This document shows positions 10,727 through 22,185 of a stretch of 64,000 nt of DNA, piece after piece. This DNA is from Paraniabella ginsengisoli. GTDB taxonomy: Bacteria; Bacteroidota; Bacteroidia; Chitinophagales; Chitinophagaceae. Numbering within the stretch: position 1 is the stretch's first letter; the number at the start of each line of letters is the position of its first letter. The notes below the pieces were generated by a model. That model had not been told where the DNA came from. It was given only the letters and a program-made list of their open reading frames with translations, and did not search any database. Location of the stretch: positions 1,550,001 to 1,614,000 of the forward strand of contig NZ_JAKWBL010000001.1 in the NCBI RefSeq assembly GCF_022513635.1, in the 5' to 3' direction. A program made the position numbers and the translations under genes.

Positions 10727-11482
10727 TAAGGCTAAATCCATCGATGCTGTGATAGCCTCTGAAATACTTTTAACCTTCAACTTAGAAAAAACAGTTCTCT
10801 TATGAAACTTCACTGTGTTGATATCAATGGCGAGCCTGTAAGCAATTTCTTTCATCGTAAGGCCCTGCGCTGAAAGTAGGAGAACTTCCTTCTCACGTTT
10901 ATTCAGATGCAAATTTTTCTTTTCTTTCCATTCCTTCTTTTTAAGATCTAATTCATAGAATTTTTTTAATTCACTACTTGTAAATCTGATATTGCCAGGT
11001 TCAGACCTTGAAGAGATAGAGACAATACAAAGGGCAATCCAAGGGTTATGAAATCTATCAAAAAGTAGCGGCTTAAGCTTGTGATTAACCAAGATTAAAT
11101 TACCATGGGGCTGCTTTAAATTAAAGTCATAGGATATGGCATATTTCGAACGATCTTCAACAGGGAGATCGTAAAAGAATGAGAATCCGGATTCGTTAAT
11201 TTTTAGCAGCATTTTCAGTTCATCATCTGGCACCGTTTTAAAATAAAATAAATAGCCGTATCGTAAAACCTGTGAAGCCGTATATCCGCAAAGGAAAATT
11301 GGGTTTTCGGATACATAAATAAAGTTTCGTTTGTAATAGTCTATTAAATACACGCTTTGGTAAGTTACTTGACTTAATGACTGCGCAAACGCTATGAACG
11401 GTTTAACCTTTTCATAATCGGTTTTGTCAAAATCTTCTCTAAATTGAACCGGCCTGAAGAAATCGTTTACTGTCAAACTCAT
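10721..11482 (-). CDS. LuxR-type transcription regulator with PAS-like sensor region
   Basis: 253-residue regulator. The C-terminal 65 residues form a GerE/LuxR helix-turn-helix: LNKREKEVLLLSAQGLTMKEIAYRLAIDINTVKFHKR, with the recognition helix in IDINTVKFH. The N-terminal about 180 residues look like a PAS-type sensor (YYKRNFIYVSENPIFLCGYTASQVLRYGY), not an autoinducer-binding domain of the classic LuxR type. This form is common in Bacteroidota. The upstream TTG at 11488 would add two residues, but I chose the ATG at 11482. It converges on the acyltransferase gene with a 6-base overlap of ends, which makes a shared function plausible but does not prove it. Confidence 0.8.
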   Translation of the reverse strand: MSLTVNDFFRPVQFREDFDKTDYEKVKPFIAFAQSLSQVTYQSVYLIDYYKRNFIYVSENPIFLCGYTASQVLRYGYLFYFKTVPDDELKMLLKINESGFSFFYDLPVEDRSKYAISYDFNLKQPHGNLILVNHKLKPLLFDRFHNPWIALCIVSISSRSEPGNIRFTSSELKKFYELDLKKKEWKEKKNLHLNKREKEVLLLSAQGLTMKEIAYRLAIDINTVKFHKRTVFSKLKVKSISEAITASMDLALL

Positions 11483-12149
11483 GGGCAATGCAAATTGCGG
11501 TTAAGCTATAATCAGAATGAGACAGCACAACCGAATTAATGAGGGCGTTTAAAGGTTTGAAATTACATAAAAAAGAACGAAGCCTTTTTAGAAGCAAATA
11601 TGTTTAGCGGCAATCTACACAAATGGGCGGTTGGAGGATATCAACATGAGGCTTAAACTTGCTTGGGTAAGAATTTTCCAGGTGTGTTGCTTCAACAAGT
11701 TCGCACCATCAAATTGTTGATCAATAATTCAAAGTTGTTTTTTACTATCTTTATGAAACTGGTCTATAATGTTCCAGACGTGTTGTTTTGCCAACTTTAA
11801 AATGATTAAGCAATTGCTTTTCAAAAAAATAGCTCAATTTCCTCTTTAAAGCTGGGGCTAACCCGTATTTGTTGTGTGTAACGTTAGAAATACGCTGTTT
11901 CTGCAAGTAAAGTGATACGTGTTGTTCCAGACGTGTTGGTAGCGCTTTTTTATGATATTTGCAACGTTCGAGCTGATGATAATGCAAGCCTTCAATATAA
12001 CCATGGAGAACTTGTAGTATGTGTAAACCGAGATAGTTTTTTAAATGCCAGTTTTTTAAGAAGTACAAAATATTGAATAATCATTGTTGTGTTCAGAAAG
12101 GTTAGAAGTAACGGACATAAAACCTATCAAAAATTTCTTTTTCAGAAAG
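11483..12149. other. Intergenic region holding the first dispersed repeat copy
   Basis: About 670 bases without a convincing gene. A 105-codon minus-strand frame across 11751-12068 is made of the dispersed repeat and is rejected. Beyond the repeat, 11945-12020 still matches sequence after the third copy, including ATGGAGAACTTGT. In that copy this is the start of the IS1-like transposase, so this locus looks like a decayed left end of the same element. Confidence 0.5.
11767..11944 (+). repeat. ~180-bp dispersed repeat, copy 1
   Basis: Begins TAATGTTCCAGACGTGTTG and ends with CCAGACGTGTTGGTAGCG, so its two ends are direct repeats of CAGACGTGTTG. Related copies start at 30241 and 35643 in the same orientation. 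The middle is AT-rich and less conserved, apart from a GCTAACC segment and an AGAAATA..CTGTT segment seen in more than one copy. Confidence 0.7.
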
Positions 12150-12180
12150 TGAAAACTTTTAAATAAACTTATACCTTTGC
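12150..12180 (+). promoter_or_regulatory. Bacteroidota-type promoter for the LRR gene
   Basis: TACCTTTG at 12172-12179 matches the -7 consensus TAnnTTTG, with an upstream ACTTTT segment in place of the -33 box. The start codon of the LRR gene is at 12293, which leaves a leader of about 105 bases. Confidence 0.45.
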
Positions 12181-12292
12181 TTTCGAAGCATATCTTTACC
12201 GTATTGCTACCGGATATGGATCAGCTTAAAAATAACCTATGAGTATTTAATAGTTGTATAAAACTATTAAAGAACAGACGAAAACTAACTTT

Positions 12293-13969
12293 ATGAAATG
12301 GCCGCATAGCACCACCATCCTGCTATTTAATGTATATCGCTACCGGATACTTATATCTGTTGTAATGTTGTTGCTTTTAAGCAAAGGATATGGACAAGGC
12401 ATCAATGCTAATGACCGGACAGAACTATTGTTGCTATATCATCAGCAAACGCCTGCTATTAAGTTGTCCTTGTCCAATTGGAATTCAGATAGCTTTCCAT
12501 GGGAAGGTGTTGATGTGAACCCGGCCGGAAGAGTGGTTGCCTTATCGCTGCCTTATAAAAAGCTTTCTGGTGTTCTGCCCAACTTTAATTTGCCATATTT
12601 AGAAGTGTTGCAATTAAGTTTCAATCAGCTTACGGGTGCAATACCATCATTTGATTTACCGCAGCTAAAAACGTTAAGTCTTTTCAATAATTATTTCAAC
12701 GGAAGTATTCCCCATTTAAATACACCGATTCTGGAAAAACTTCAGTTATCAGGTAATAATTTGTCGGGTAATATTCCGCAATTTGGTTTTTCCAAACTAA
12801 CCGTGCTTTTTTATCAGCCAATCAACTAACCGGAGGCATTCCTGATGTTCAGTTACCCGAACTCAAAAAACTGGATGTCGCGTTTAATAATCTTTCAGGA
12901 AGTATTCCCAATTTAAAGTTGCCGAAATTAGAAGGTCTCGACTTTTCTGCAAACCAGCTAACCGGTAGTATTCCGGCCTTTGAAACACTAACAAGTCTGC
13001 GAGAGTTATCGTTGTTTTCGAATCAACTTACCAGTGAAATTCCTGCATTGAAAAGCCCAAATCTCAATCGGGTTTATTTGTCAGACAATCAGCTCAGCGG
13101 GCCGATACCAGCTTTTGTTGGGAAGCTGGAGCATTTCTATGCAGACCGTAATCAATTCAATTTTTCATCTTTGGAGTCATAAAAGATCCTTTAGCAATCA
13201 CCAAACTTAAATCCAATCCGCATTTCAGGTTTATGCCACAGGCCAGTTTTTTACTGACAGAAGAAGTTGAAGGAACGCTTTCGCCAGGGCCTATTGGTGG
13301 TACGGCACAAAACCTCATACATAACTGGTTTAGGGCAAAAAGATATAATGGTGATACTGCAATTGCAGTACTAAGTGGAACGGTTAAATTCCTATATCTT
13401 AATCCAGCTTATAAGGTTAGAATGGGAGAGGAGGTTTATGACAGTGTTGTTCATAAAGACTGGTTGGATAGCGATCAAAATATGTACCTGCTTTCCGGAG
13501 CCGTGCCTACCAGGGCCGGGCTGCCCCTGATAGCAGTAAATGCACAGATTAAAAGTGGTGACATCGTAGATGTAGTTTGGAATGTAGGCAGTGAGTTTGA
13601 ATGTGATTATTATTTGGTGGAGGCTGGAAAAGACTCTACTGCTTTAAAGATTATAGCCAAAGTTGAATCAAAATCTAAAGATGGTAACTCAAATAAGTTG
13701 GTAGTGTATGAGTACTCAGGAAACTATAACATGGCGCTTTCAATGGGCTTTGGGTTAGCTTTTCTAATGCTTTTAATAGTCGGGCGTTGGGGCAATAAGA
13801 GAAAATACTGGATAGGCTTATGCTTCTTCGTGTTGGGTTTTGCAGGATACTACTCCTGTAAAAAAAGGACTATGACGTTAAAACCAAGCAGCCTGTTTAT
13901 GTAAGGATTACACAAATAGATAAGTCGGGGAACGTGAAGTACTCCGAAGTAATAAGAGCAAATGATTAG
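12293..13969 (+). CDS. Secreted leucine-rich-repeat protein with C-terminal membrane hairpin, frameshifted
   Basis: Surface or envelope LRR protein, about 560 residues when reconstructed. It has a signal peptide ending KGYGQG, then an LRRNT-like head (DRTELLLLYHQQT...WEGV), then plant-type repeats of form LxxLxLSxNQLTGxIPxF from about residue 85 to 300. Next comes a region with WNVGSEFECDYYLVE, two membrane helices (GFGLAFLMLLIV and WIGLCFFVLGFAGYY), and a last segment YVRITQIDKSGNVKYSEVI that matches the end of T9SS-linked fibronectin-like domains. Three single-base joins are needed: T near 12810, T near 13170 and A near 13865. First gene of a row of large secreted proteins, 46 bases ahead of the FnIII gene. 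Confidence 0.75.
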
Positions 13970-14015
13970 TAGCTTTTATACGAAATTTTAGATAAGGAGA
14001 AAATAAATTGTTTTC

Positions 14016-16129
14016 ATGCTAACCAAAACGATATCCAGGCAACTGCAAAGGAAAGGTAAGTTAATAACCATATTCTTGTTGCTAAGTATTACTGCGCTTG
14101 CTCAAAATCCACAACGGCCTGTTAAGCCACAAATCCAGGTAAAAGCCTCGGTTAACGATAAAAAAGATGCGATTATGCTGCGTTGGGCTGCAAGCAACCC
14201 TGCTTCCTGGCGCCTCTCCAATAAATATGGTTTTATTGTGGAACGCTTTACGGTTCTGGAACAGGGAAAGATTCAGCAGGATTTTGATAGAAAAATCTTA
14301 ACACCGCAACCATTGAAACCTGCACCTGCAAAGGATTGGGAAGCAGATATTGAAAAGGACGATAATGCTGCCATTATTGCTCAGGCGCTGTATGGGGAAG
14401 GCTTTGAAGTCTCTGGCGGTGAAAGCAAATTGGCTACCATAGTTAACAAAAGTGCCGAGCAGGAACAAAGGTTTACATTCTCTTTAATGGCTGCCGACAG
14501 AAGTTTTGAAGCCTCCATAAAAGCGGGTTGGGGTTTTGTGGATACAACTGTAGCCCCCGGCGGTAAATATTTTTATAAGATTTACACAGTTGTTCCCCTA
14601 AATCTGCTTAAAATAGATACAGCAGTGGTGTTTATGGGTTTGCAGGATGCGGAACCTTTACCTAAGCCCAAAGATTTATATGCTGTTTTTGGAGATCAGT
14701 CGGCGATGCTTACCTGGGATTACAAATTGCTCAAAGATGTTTATACAGCTTATTATATTGAAAAATCGACAGACAGCATAAATTTCTCAAGAATTTCTGA
14801 TATACCGGTGGTTAATATGAATGAAAAGGAAGGAAGAACACCCAACAGTATGTATTATGTGGATTCGCTAGCTAACAATGAAACAGATTATTATTACAGG
14901 GTAAGAGGTATTACCATATTTGGAGAAACCAGCCCGCCGTCGGATACCGTACAAGGAAGAGGAAAAAAGGTGGTTGCTTTTGTACCCAATATTGAAAGCA
15001 CCGAAATACTAAACGACAGCACTGTAAAGCTGAACTGGGATTTTCCAACCGAAGGCACACCTTATCTCGATCACTTTGAAGTGGAACTTTCGCCCAATGG
15101 CTCGAAGGGCACTTTTAAAGTAATGGTGCCTAATGTTACGCCCAATGCCAGATCATTCGTTGTTGACAATCTTTTGGCTTCTAATTATTTTGTTATTACC
15201 GCTGTGGGTAAAGATGATGTGAGAAGAAGCTCCTTTCCTGCTTTTGTGCAACCTGTTGATAGTATTCCTCCAAGTATTCCAACCGGCCTTGCTGCTACGG
15301 TTGATACGCTGGGCAATGTCAGCGTATTTTGGAAAGCTAATCCGGAAAATGATCTTTTGGGTTATACCATTTTAAAAACAAATAGCATAAAAGAAGAACC
15401 TGCCGTTATCAATAGCGAACCTTATAAAAAAATATGTATAGCGAAAAGCTAAACCTAACTACGCTGAATGAGAAAATTTACTTTGCTGTAATTGCTTTAG
15501 ACCAACGGATGAACCAATCCAAACGATCTGAATTTATAGAAGTGGTAAAGCCGGATAAAGTGCCGCCCTCATCTCCCGTATTTAAAAATTATGCGGTATC
15601 AGAAGATGGAACAATAAAGCTGCAATGGATAAATAGCAACTCGGAAGATCTGGCTGCAACACGCATTTTCCGGCGCAATATGAACGAACAGCAATGGCAT
15701 CTTATCAAGGAGTTTAACGATACTACAATAGACGTTCTTGAAGACAAGCCCGACTCGGTAGGAAGCTACGCCTACACATTACTGGCTGTGGATGATGCAG
15801 GCAATGAATCGCAACCTTCCCACCCTTTAGCAATTAGTATTCGCAGTACAGGTAAAGTACAGCCGGCAAAAAAACTGACAGCAGAAGCAGATCGGGATAA
15901 AAAAGTGATACTGGTAAAATGGCAGTTTGATTTGAAGGACATAGTAGAAATAACCATTTACCGTACTGTTGGCAAAGATCCATTCACCGTGTATCAGGTC
16001 ATCACTCCCGATTTTGACAGCCTGGAAGACACCGAAATAAAAGTCAACAATATTTACCGCTACGCTGTAAGAGCCACGCTTAAAGATGGCCGCATGAGCG
16101 AGTGGAAAGAGGTAAAAGTTGAATATTAA
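14016..16129 (+). CDS. Fibronectin type III repeat secreted protein, frameshifted
   Basis: About 705 residues. A signal peptide ends TALAQNPQ, then a lead region with an unusual MLRWAASNPASWRLSNKYGF, followed by at least four FnIII-like units. Their marks are TAYYIEKSTDSINF with YYYRVRGITIFGETS, VKLNWDFP with SSFPAFVQP, PPSIPTGLAATVD with VSVFWKANPENDLLGY, and PPSSPVFKNYAVSEDG. No T9SS tail is visible at the end. Two frames overlap at 15434-15452; one extra A in the run near 15430 joins them (KKNMYSEKL). It is probably a surface adhesin or scaffold. The next gene starts 10 bases later, so the run 12293-21940 is likely one operon. Confidence 0.75.
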
Positions 16130-16139
16130 AATTCTGAAA

Positions 16140-19100
16140 ATGAAAAAATTATTTTATTGTCTGATATTAATATTGGGTTTGCCATTATACGTATGGAGTC
16201 AGTCGCATTATAAAATAGAGTTAAACAATTTAAAGTACGAATTGACGGCTCCTGTGAAAGCGCGAAATGGCTCATATTTACGAATCACTCTTACTTATAG
16301 CGATAATTCGACTCATGAAATATATCGTAAAAACATTACAGAAGAAGAGCATGAAGAACTATGGGGATGGAATTTAAATCCTCCCATTATTACCGATAAA
16401 ATTCCCAAAAGCTTTCGCATTGACGGGTATGTTGATTTCCGGTCAGATAGACCAACTGCACGCTATGATGAAACGCATTCTTTGAATATTTGTCAGAATA
16501 AGAACTATACTGTCCAGTCAAATAGTGGGTATATGTCACTTATTACTTTTACTGTAAAGGTCTCCCCGTTCTTGCCGGAGCATTAAAGATGCCTACAGAT
16601 AATACGATACTAACTGATCAACCACGCGAATTCTCCAGTACTTTTAAAGAATTTCCCGCATCGGTGTATAGCTGGGAGTTTAGTTTTGATCAAACCAATT
16701 GGTATAAATTGCCTTCGCAATTTCAAGGAAAGCATACATTTTCAGCAAGTGCGGCAGATATATTAAGAGGAAGTCCTTTTGATGTTAATAGCCAAATTGG
16801 TAAAAATGTTCTATTAAGACTCAATCCATGTAATTCAAATAACCAGGCGTCAAACGTAGTAGTATATACTATCAAACACCCTACCCCGGAAATCACCAAC
16901 CTTACACCGCAGCCAGCAAAGTGCTTTGGTTCTAACGATGGTGCCGTTAATTTTAATTTAAGCCGGGCGCTGCTTTCCAACGAAACGATAGATGTGACTT
17001 TGTATAAAGTGGATGAATTTGGAACAACACCAGAAGGTAGTTTTGTTATTACTCCTTCTTCATCCGTACCCTATAAAGTGAGTAACTTGGCTGCAGGAAC
17101 TTACAGTATTAAAATCATCAGCAAAATAAACGGAGGTTCTTCTAATCAGGTTTCGTCTAATCAGTTCACAATTGCTGCACCAACAAAGGGCAGCTTTTCC
17201 GGATCCACAACCAATGTACTTTGTTATGGCAATGCGGATGGAACCATTACGCTAAACGCTTCCGGAGGAAGCGGCGGTTACGAATATATGATTCGAAGAG
17301 CCGGTGAGTCAGACTCTACATGGCATGCTTTTTCTGGTGCCAACCAGCATACCATAACCGGACTGACGGCTCAAACCTGGCAGGTAAAACTAAGAGATGC
17401 TAATGGTTGTGCGGCGCAGGAAGCCACATCCGGATACGAAATAAAAGCCTACACCATTACCCAGCCGGAAGGTTCGTTATCAACGCAGTTGGTGGCTTTA
17501 CAACACCCAACCGGATACCAGCTTGCTGATGGAAGCATTGAAGTGAAAATAAGCGGCGGCACGCCCAAAGCCGATGGTTCGTATACTTATGAGGTAAGAG
17601 ATTCGGCTACCAATAATTTAATAACGGCAGGCTTTACGGGTGCTGTAACAACCGATGGATATCTCCTAAAACTATCTGATGTTAAAAAAGGAACTTATCT
17701 TTTTAAAATTGGTGATCAGAATTCTGAAGCAAGTGGCTGTTACTCGGAAAGTAAATACAGGCTAAGCAAAAGCCCGCCCCGGCTGAATGATAAAGTAACT
17801 GTTACGGATGCGGATTGTTTCGACAGTAAAACGGCACTAAAAGTGCAATTAGATAGGGCATTACAAACTGGAGAAGTGCTACAAGTGCAAGCTGTTGATG
17901 CCGCAAATAACAGAGATGTTCTTTTAGGAGAGATCAAAGAGGGCGATCCTGATGCTTCTTTAACTTATACTTTTCAGCACCTATTGCCATCAGGCACTTA
18001 TAAGTTGCATTACAAAGGGGTTTTAAATGGCTCCGAATCGGAAGAATTTACAACCGGCTCCTTTATCGTATCCACGCCATCATCCGTTGGTTTTTCTATT
18101 TCAGAGATTAATAATGTAAGATGCTTTAGCGGTCAGGATGGCTCTTTCAAAATCAACGCAAGCGGAGGAAGCGGGCCGTATATGTATATGGTAAAGCGAA
18201 CCGGCTATGCCGATTCTACATGGTATAATTTACCAACCGATAATGTGGTTTCCAGCCTTTCTGCCGGTGACTGGCAGGTATATCTGCGCGATGAAAACGG
18301 TTGTGCAGTAAAAGACCCTGCTACCGGTGCTGTGATGTACCAAACGGTAACCATTACGCAACCCCCAACAGGAATGGCCGCCAGCGTAATGAGTCTCACA
18401 CATCCATCTGCATATAGCTCATCCGACGGTAGCATTGAAGTTGTAATATCTGGCGGTACACCCAAACCAGATGGCAGTTATGATTTTCAAGTAACCAACA
18501 AAGCAACCGGCGCTATTATCAATACAGGCATTACCGCCTCTGTTGTTTCCAATGGTTATAAAATAAAAGTATCAGGACTGGCAAATGGAGCGTACGGGCT
18601 TACCTCATCAGATGCAGGCGGTGCATCAGACTGTTCTGTAAACAGTGTTTATCAACTTGAAAAATCGCCTCCAGGTATTACCGATTTTTTATTAACCAAT
18701 CCCAAGTGTACGGATGGTAACAGTACAATAAAAGTTACGCTCAATAAAAGCCTGCTTGCTAACGAAAAGCTGGTTTTGCTGGCAAAGGATTCTGTTTCCG
18801 GAGACGAGACCCAGCTAAAAGAAATTGGCAATACTGATTTAGATGCCAACCGTTCTTATACGGCGGAGTATGCGCTGCCTGCAGCTGGTTACCAACTATT
18901 GTATTATGGAATTGAAAACGGCAATGAATCTGCACGTTTTAATGCGGGAAGATTTACCGTAAAGCCTCCTGCTCCGGTTTCTTTTACGGCAGATTCAACC
19001 AATGTTACCTGCTTTGGCAAAGCCGATGGAACCATTACTTTAAATGCGAATGGCGGGATGGGCAAATATCAATACATGATTAAACGCAATGGGCAAACGG

Positions 19101-21940
19101 ATTCTACTTGGCAGGATTTTTCGGCAGCATCATCGCATACCATTATCGGCCTGGCTCCCGGCTCTTGGGTAGTGGCTCTTAGAGATGGAAATCAGTGTGT
19201 CGCAAAGACCAGTGACGGACAACCCCAAACCCGAACGATTCAAATTACACAACCAGACAAAGCGATAACCAATACGCTGGTCAAGATTATTTATCCCAAT
19301 GGTTATGGCTCGGCCGATGGATCTATTGAAGTAGAAGTTACGGGCGGTGTACCCAAAGCCGATGGGTCTTATAATTATCAGTGGACGGATTCATTATCTG
19401 GCACAGTCATCACTTCGGGTATTACCACTTCTAATGCGCCTACTGGTTTTAGAATAAAAATTTCGGGCCTGCGCGAAGGTGTTTACACGCTTAAAACCAC
19501 GGATGCCATTTCTACAAGTTGCGAAGCGCTTAGCACTTATGAACTCAAAAATAATCCTCCCAAAATTGTGTCGCTGATGGCCGAAAGCCCTAAATGTAAA
19601 GATGCTGCAGCCAGTTTAAAAATTACGGTCGATCGTTTACTGCTGGATGGCGAAGAATTGGTGGTAACGGCTGTGGACAGTCTTTCAGGGGCAAGCTATC
19701 CAATGGGTTCATTAGCAGCTGCTGATTTTGATGCTTCTAAATCGCACCTGTTTACACACAAGCTAAAAGCCGGTATGTATTATCTTTCTTATAAAGCGCT
19801 TTTAAATAATACCGAATCAGCCGAAGTGCGGAGCAGTAGCTTTGAAATTACGGCGCCAACGCCCGTTACTTTTAGTGCTGAAAATACCAATGTTAGCTGT
19901 TTTCAAGGGGCAGATGCAACGGTTACCGTTACCGCCGCAGGTGGCGAAGGGGGTTATCAATATTTTATCGGAAAAGAAAATCAGACCGACTCGGCATGGG
20001 TCGCTTTTACATCTGGCAATACACATACTATAACCGGATTGGCTGCCGGAAAATGGTATCTGCAAATAAGAGACAAAAACAGTTGTTATGCACGCACAGC
20101 TGATAACAGTGAGGTTAAAACGATAGTGATTGATATTACCCAACCAACAGATTCATTAAGCGCCACACTTATTAAAGCTACAAACACCACCCGTTATGAA
20201 GGCAGCGATGGAAGTTTGGAAGTTACGATAAAGGGCGGCACACCCGAAGCGGGCGGCAGTTACAAATACGAATGGAAAAATGCAGACGGGGTAGCCATTA
20301 CACAGGGAAGTACGGCTACTGCGGCTAATAACAGTTTTACAATTAAACTAACCAACCTGAAAGCAGGTTTTTATACCTTAACCGCAACCGATGATAAGGG
20401 CTGTATGCTAAGCCGTGTGTATGAAGTGGATCAACCCGATCCGTTAACAGTGCGGTTTGAATTGCTCAAAGCCATTGCCTGCAATGGAAGCGCCAATGGA
20501 AGTATAGTAGCACATGGTGCTGGTGGCGTACCTTTTGCCAGCGGGTATCCTTATAAATACACTTGGAAACAGGCCGATTCGTTGGGCAATTACACAGAGC
20601 TGCCCAATAGAGACAGTGTGCTTACCAATATCAGTAGCGGCTGGTATGCAGTAAATATTACCGATGCCAACGATGTGGTGCTGGCAAAAGACAGTTTGTA
20701 TTACCTGCCACAACCTGCCGCACTTAAATTATCTTTTTCAATTATTGATAATTCTTACGAAGGCGAAACCAACGGAAGCGTTACGGCTACGGCCACGGGC
20801 GGCGTGGGGCCTTATACTTATATGTGGAATACCGGAGCTACCGGAGCCACGGTTAGCAATCTGCCCGAAGGCCTATATTTTGTGGTAGTAACGGATAAAA
20901 ACAATTGCCAGGCGCAACAAAATGTGTTTATTAAAGAACCTAAAACCCTGAAAGTAACCACTCGAAAAAAACATCCCGGCTGCTATAATAGTTGCGATGG
21001 AGCGCTGGAATATGAAGTAAGCGGTGGTACGGCACCTTATACATACGAGTGGACGGGTACCGGCGCTACATCGGCAAAGGCGGATGCTTTGTGTGCCGGT
21101 TATTATAAAGTGTTGATTACGGATGCCGCCGGAAAAGATATTACCATTTACGATACGCTTTACAACCCCCAACCCATACCGCTAACGCTGGGTAAAGACC
21201 GATATATCTGTTTGGGACAACAAATTGATATGGACATTGCCATTGCTGGTTTTGGCAATATTAGCTATAGCTGGATGGGGCCTGGTGGCTTTAGCAGCAG
21301 CCTGGCTAAAGTAACGCTAAGCCAGGCAGGCACTTATTATGTAAAAGCCACCAATAGCAATGGGTGTGATGCCCGAGACACATTGGTGCTAACGGCCAGC
21401 AATATTACCATTGCTAATGAATTTGCATTACCCACACAGGTTTTTGCCGGCGAGCCCATTGTGGTGGTCAACACTTCTAACCCGGCGCCGGATAGTGTGC
21501 GCTGGATATTGCCACGCGAAGCTTCGGTGCATAAAAAAGGAAATGAATCGGCGGAGTTTGTGCTGCCAACGGGTTTGTACGAAGTAACATTAATTACTTA
21601 TAAAGGAATGTGTGCTGCCGAACAAACCAAGAAGCTGGCGGTAGCACCTCGATCTGAGCTGGAAGATGTGGGTAAAACACGCAATCCTTTTGTAAAGGTT
21701 TTTAGTATGAACCCTAATCCCAACAACGGAAACTTTACGGTAAAAGTGGAGCTGGAAACAAAAGCATCGGTACAATTAAAAATGTTTGATGTAGAAAACA
21801 ATAAAGTGTATTCCATTACGTATCGATCGGGCGCAGCCAGCTATACCATTCCGGTAAGTATGAGCCTGGCCAAAGGCACGTATGTGCTATTGCTGGAAAC
21901 ACCGAAAGGAAGTGAGAATTTGAAAGTGATTATTTTGTAG
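16140..21940 (+). CDS. Giant SprB-repeat surface protein with T9SS sorting domain, frameshifted
   Basis: About 1930 residues when reconstructed. A short N-terminal frame (16140-16586) gives the signal peptide (MKKLFYCLILILGLPLYVWS) and joins the long frame (16589-21940) by one base near 16570. The body holds many SprB-like repeats: NVLCYGNADGTITLNASGGS, NVRCFSGQDGSFKINASGGS, NVTCFGKADGTITLNANGGM and NVSCFQGADATVTVTAAGGE, each closing with a RDxNxC strand. The longer repeat unit of about 300 residues recurs four times. The C-terminus (NPNPNNGNFTVKVELE ... GTYVLLLETPKGSENLKVIIL) is a classic type-A Por/T9SS sorting domain. Function is probably cell-surface adhesion or motility-type adhesin; the repeats have no enzymatic motif. 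Confidence 0.85.
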
Positions 21941-21986
21941 AGAGAAGGGGATGGCGAGAAGCTAGTGTCATTAATCATAAAGTGGC

Positions 21987-22044
21987 TGTCAGGCTGAGCT
22001 TGCCGAAGCCCGTTCAACACCCCTTCGGCAAGCTCAGGGTGACA
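21987..22044. repeat. Long palindromic REP-like element
   Basis: TGTCAGGCTGAGCTTGCCGAAG and CTTCGGCAAGCTCAGGGTGACA arms of about 20 bp around a short CCCGTTCAACACCC centre. Palindromes of this type are common between genes in Bacteroidota. It may end transcription of the preceding giant gene. Confidence 0.7.
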
Positions 22045-22088
22045 ATCGACACAACATTTTACGATTAACACAACACTAGTGGGAAGCT

Positions 22089-22167
22089 CTCACAGAGGCT
22101 CGGAGGCACAAAGGATATTATGAGTTATGAATTTGGAATCACAACTGTGCCTTCGTGCCTTTGTGAG
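22089..22167. repeat. Imperfect inverted repeat of CTCACAAAGGCAC type
   Basis: CTCACAGAGGCTCGGAGGCACA at 22089-22110 is an imperfect inverse of TGTGCCTTCGTGCCTTTGTGAG at 22146-22167. It sits between the palindrome and the next signal-peptide gene. It is probably a degenerate small mobile repeat. Confidence 0.45.
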
Positions 22168-22185
22168 AAAATATAAAAAAAACGA

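Noticed and set aside
11751-12068. 105-codon minus-strand reading frame
   Set aside because: It lies across the ~180-bp dispersed repeat and its flank, shows no domain, and the other two repeat copies do not keep the frame.
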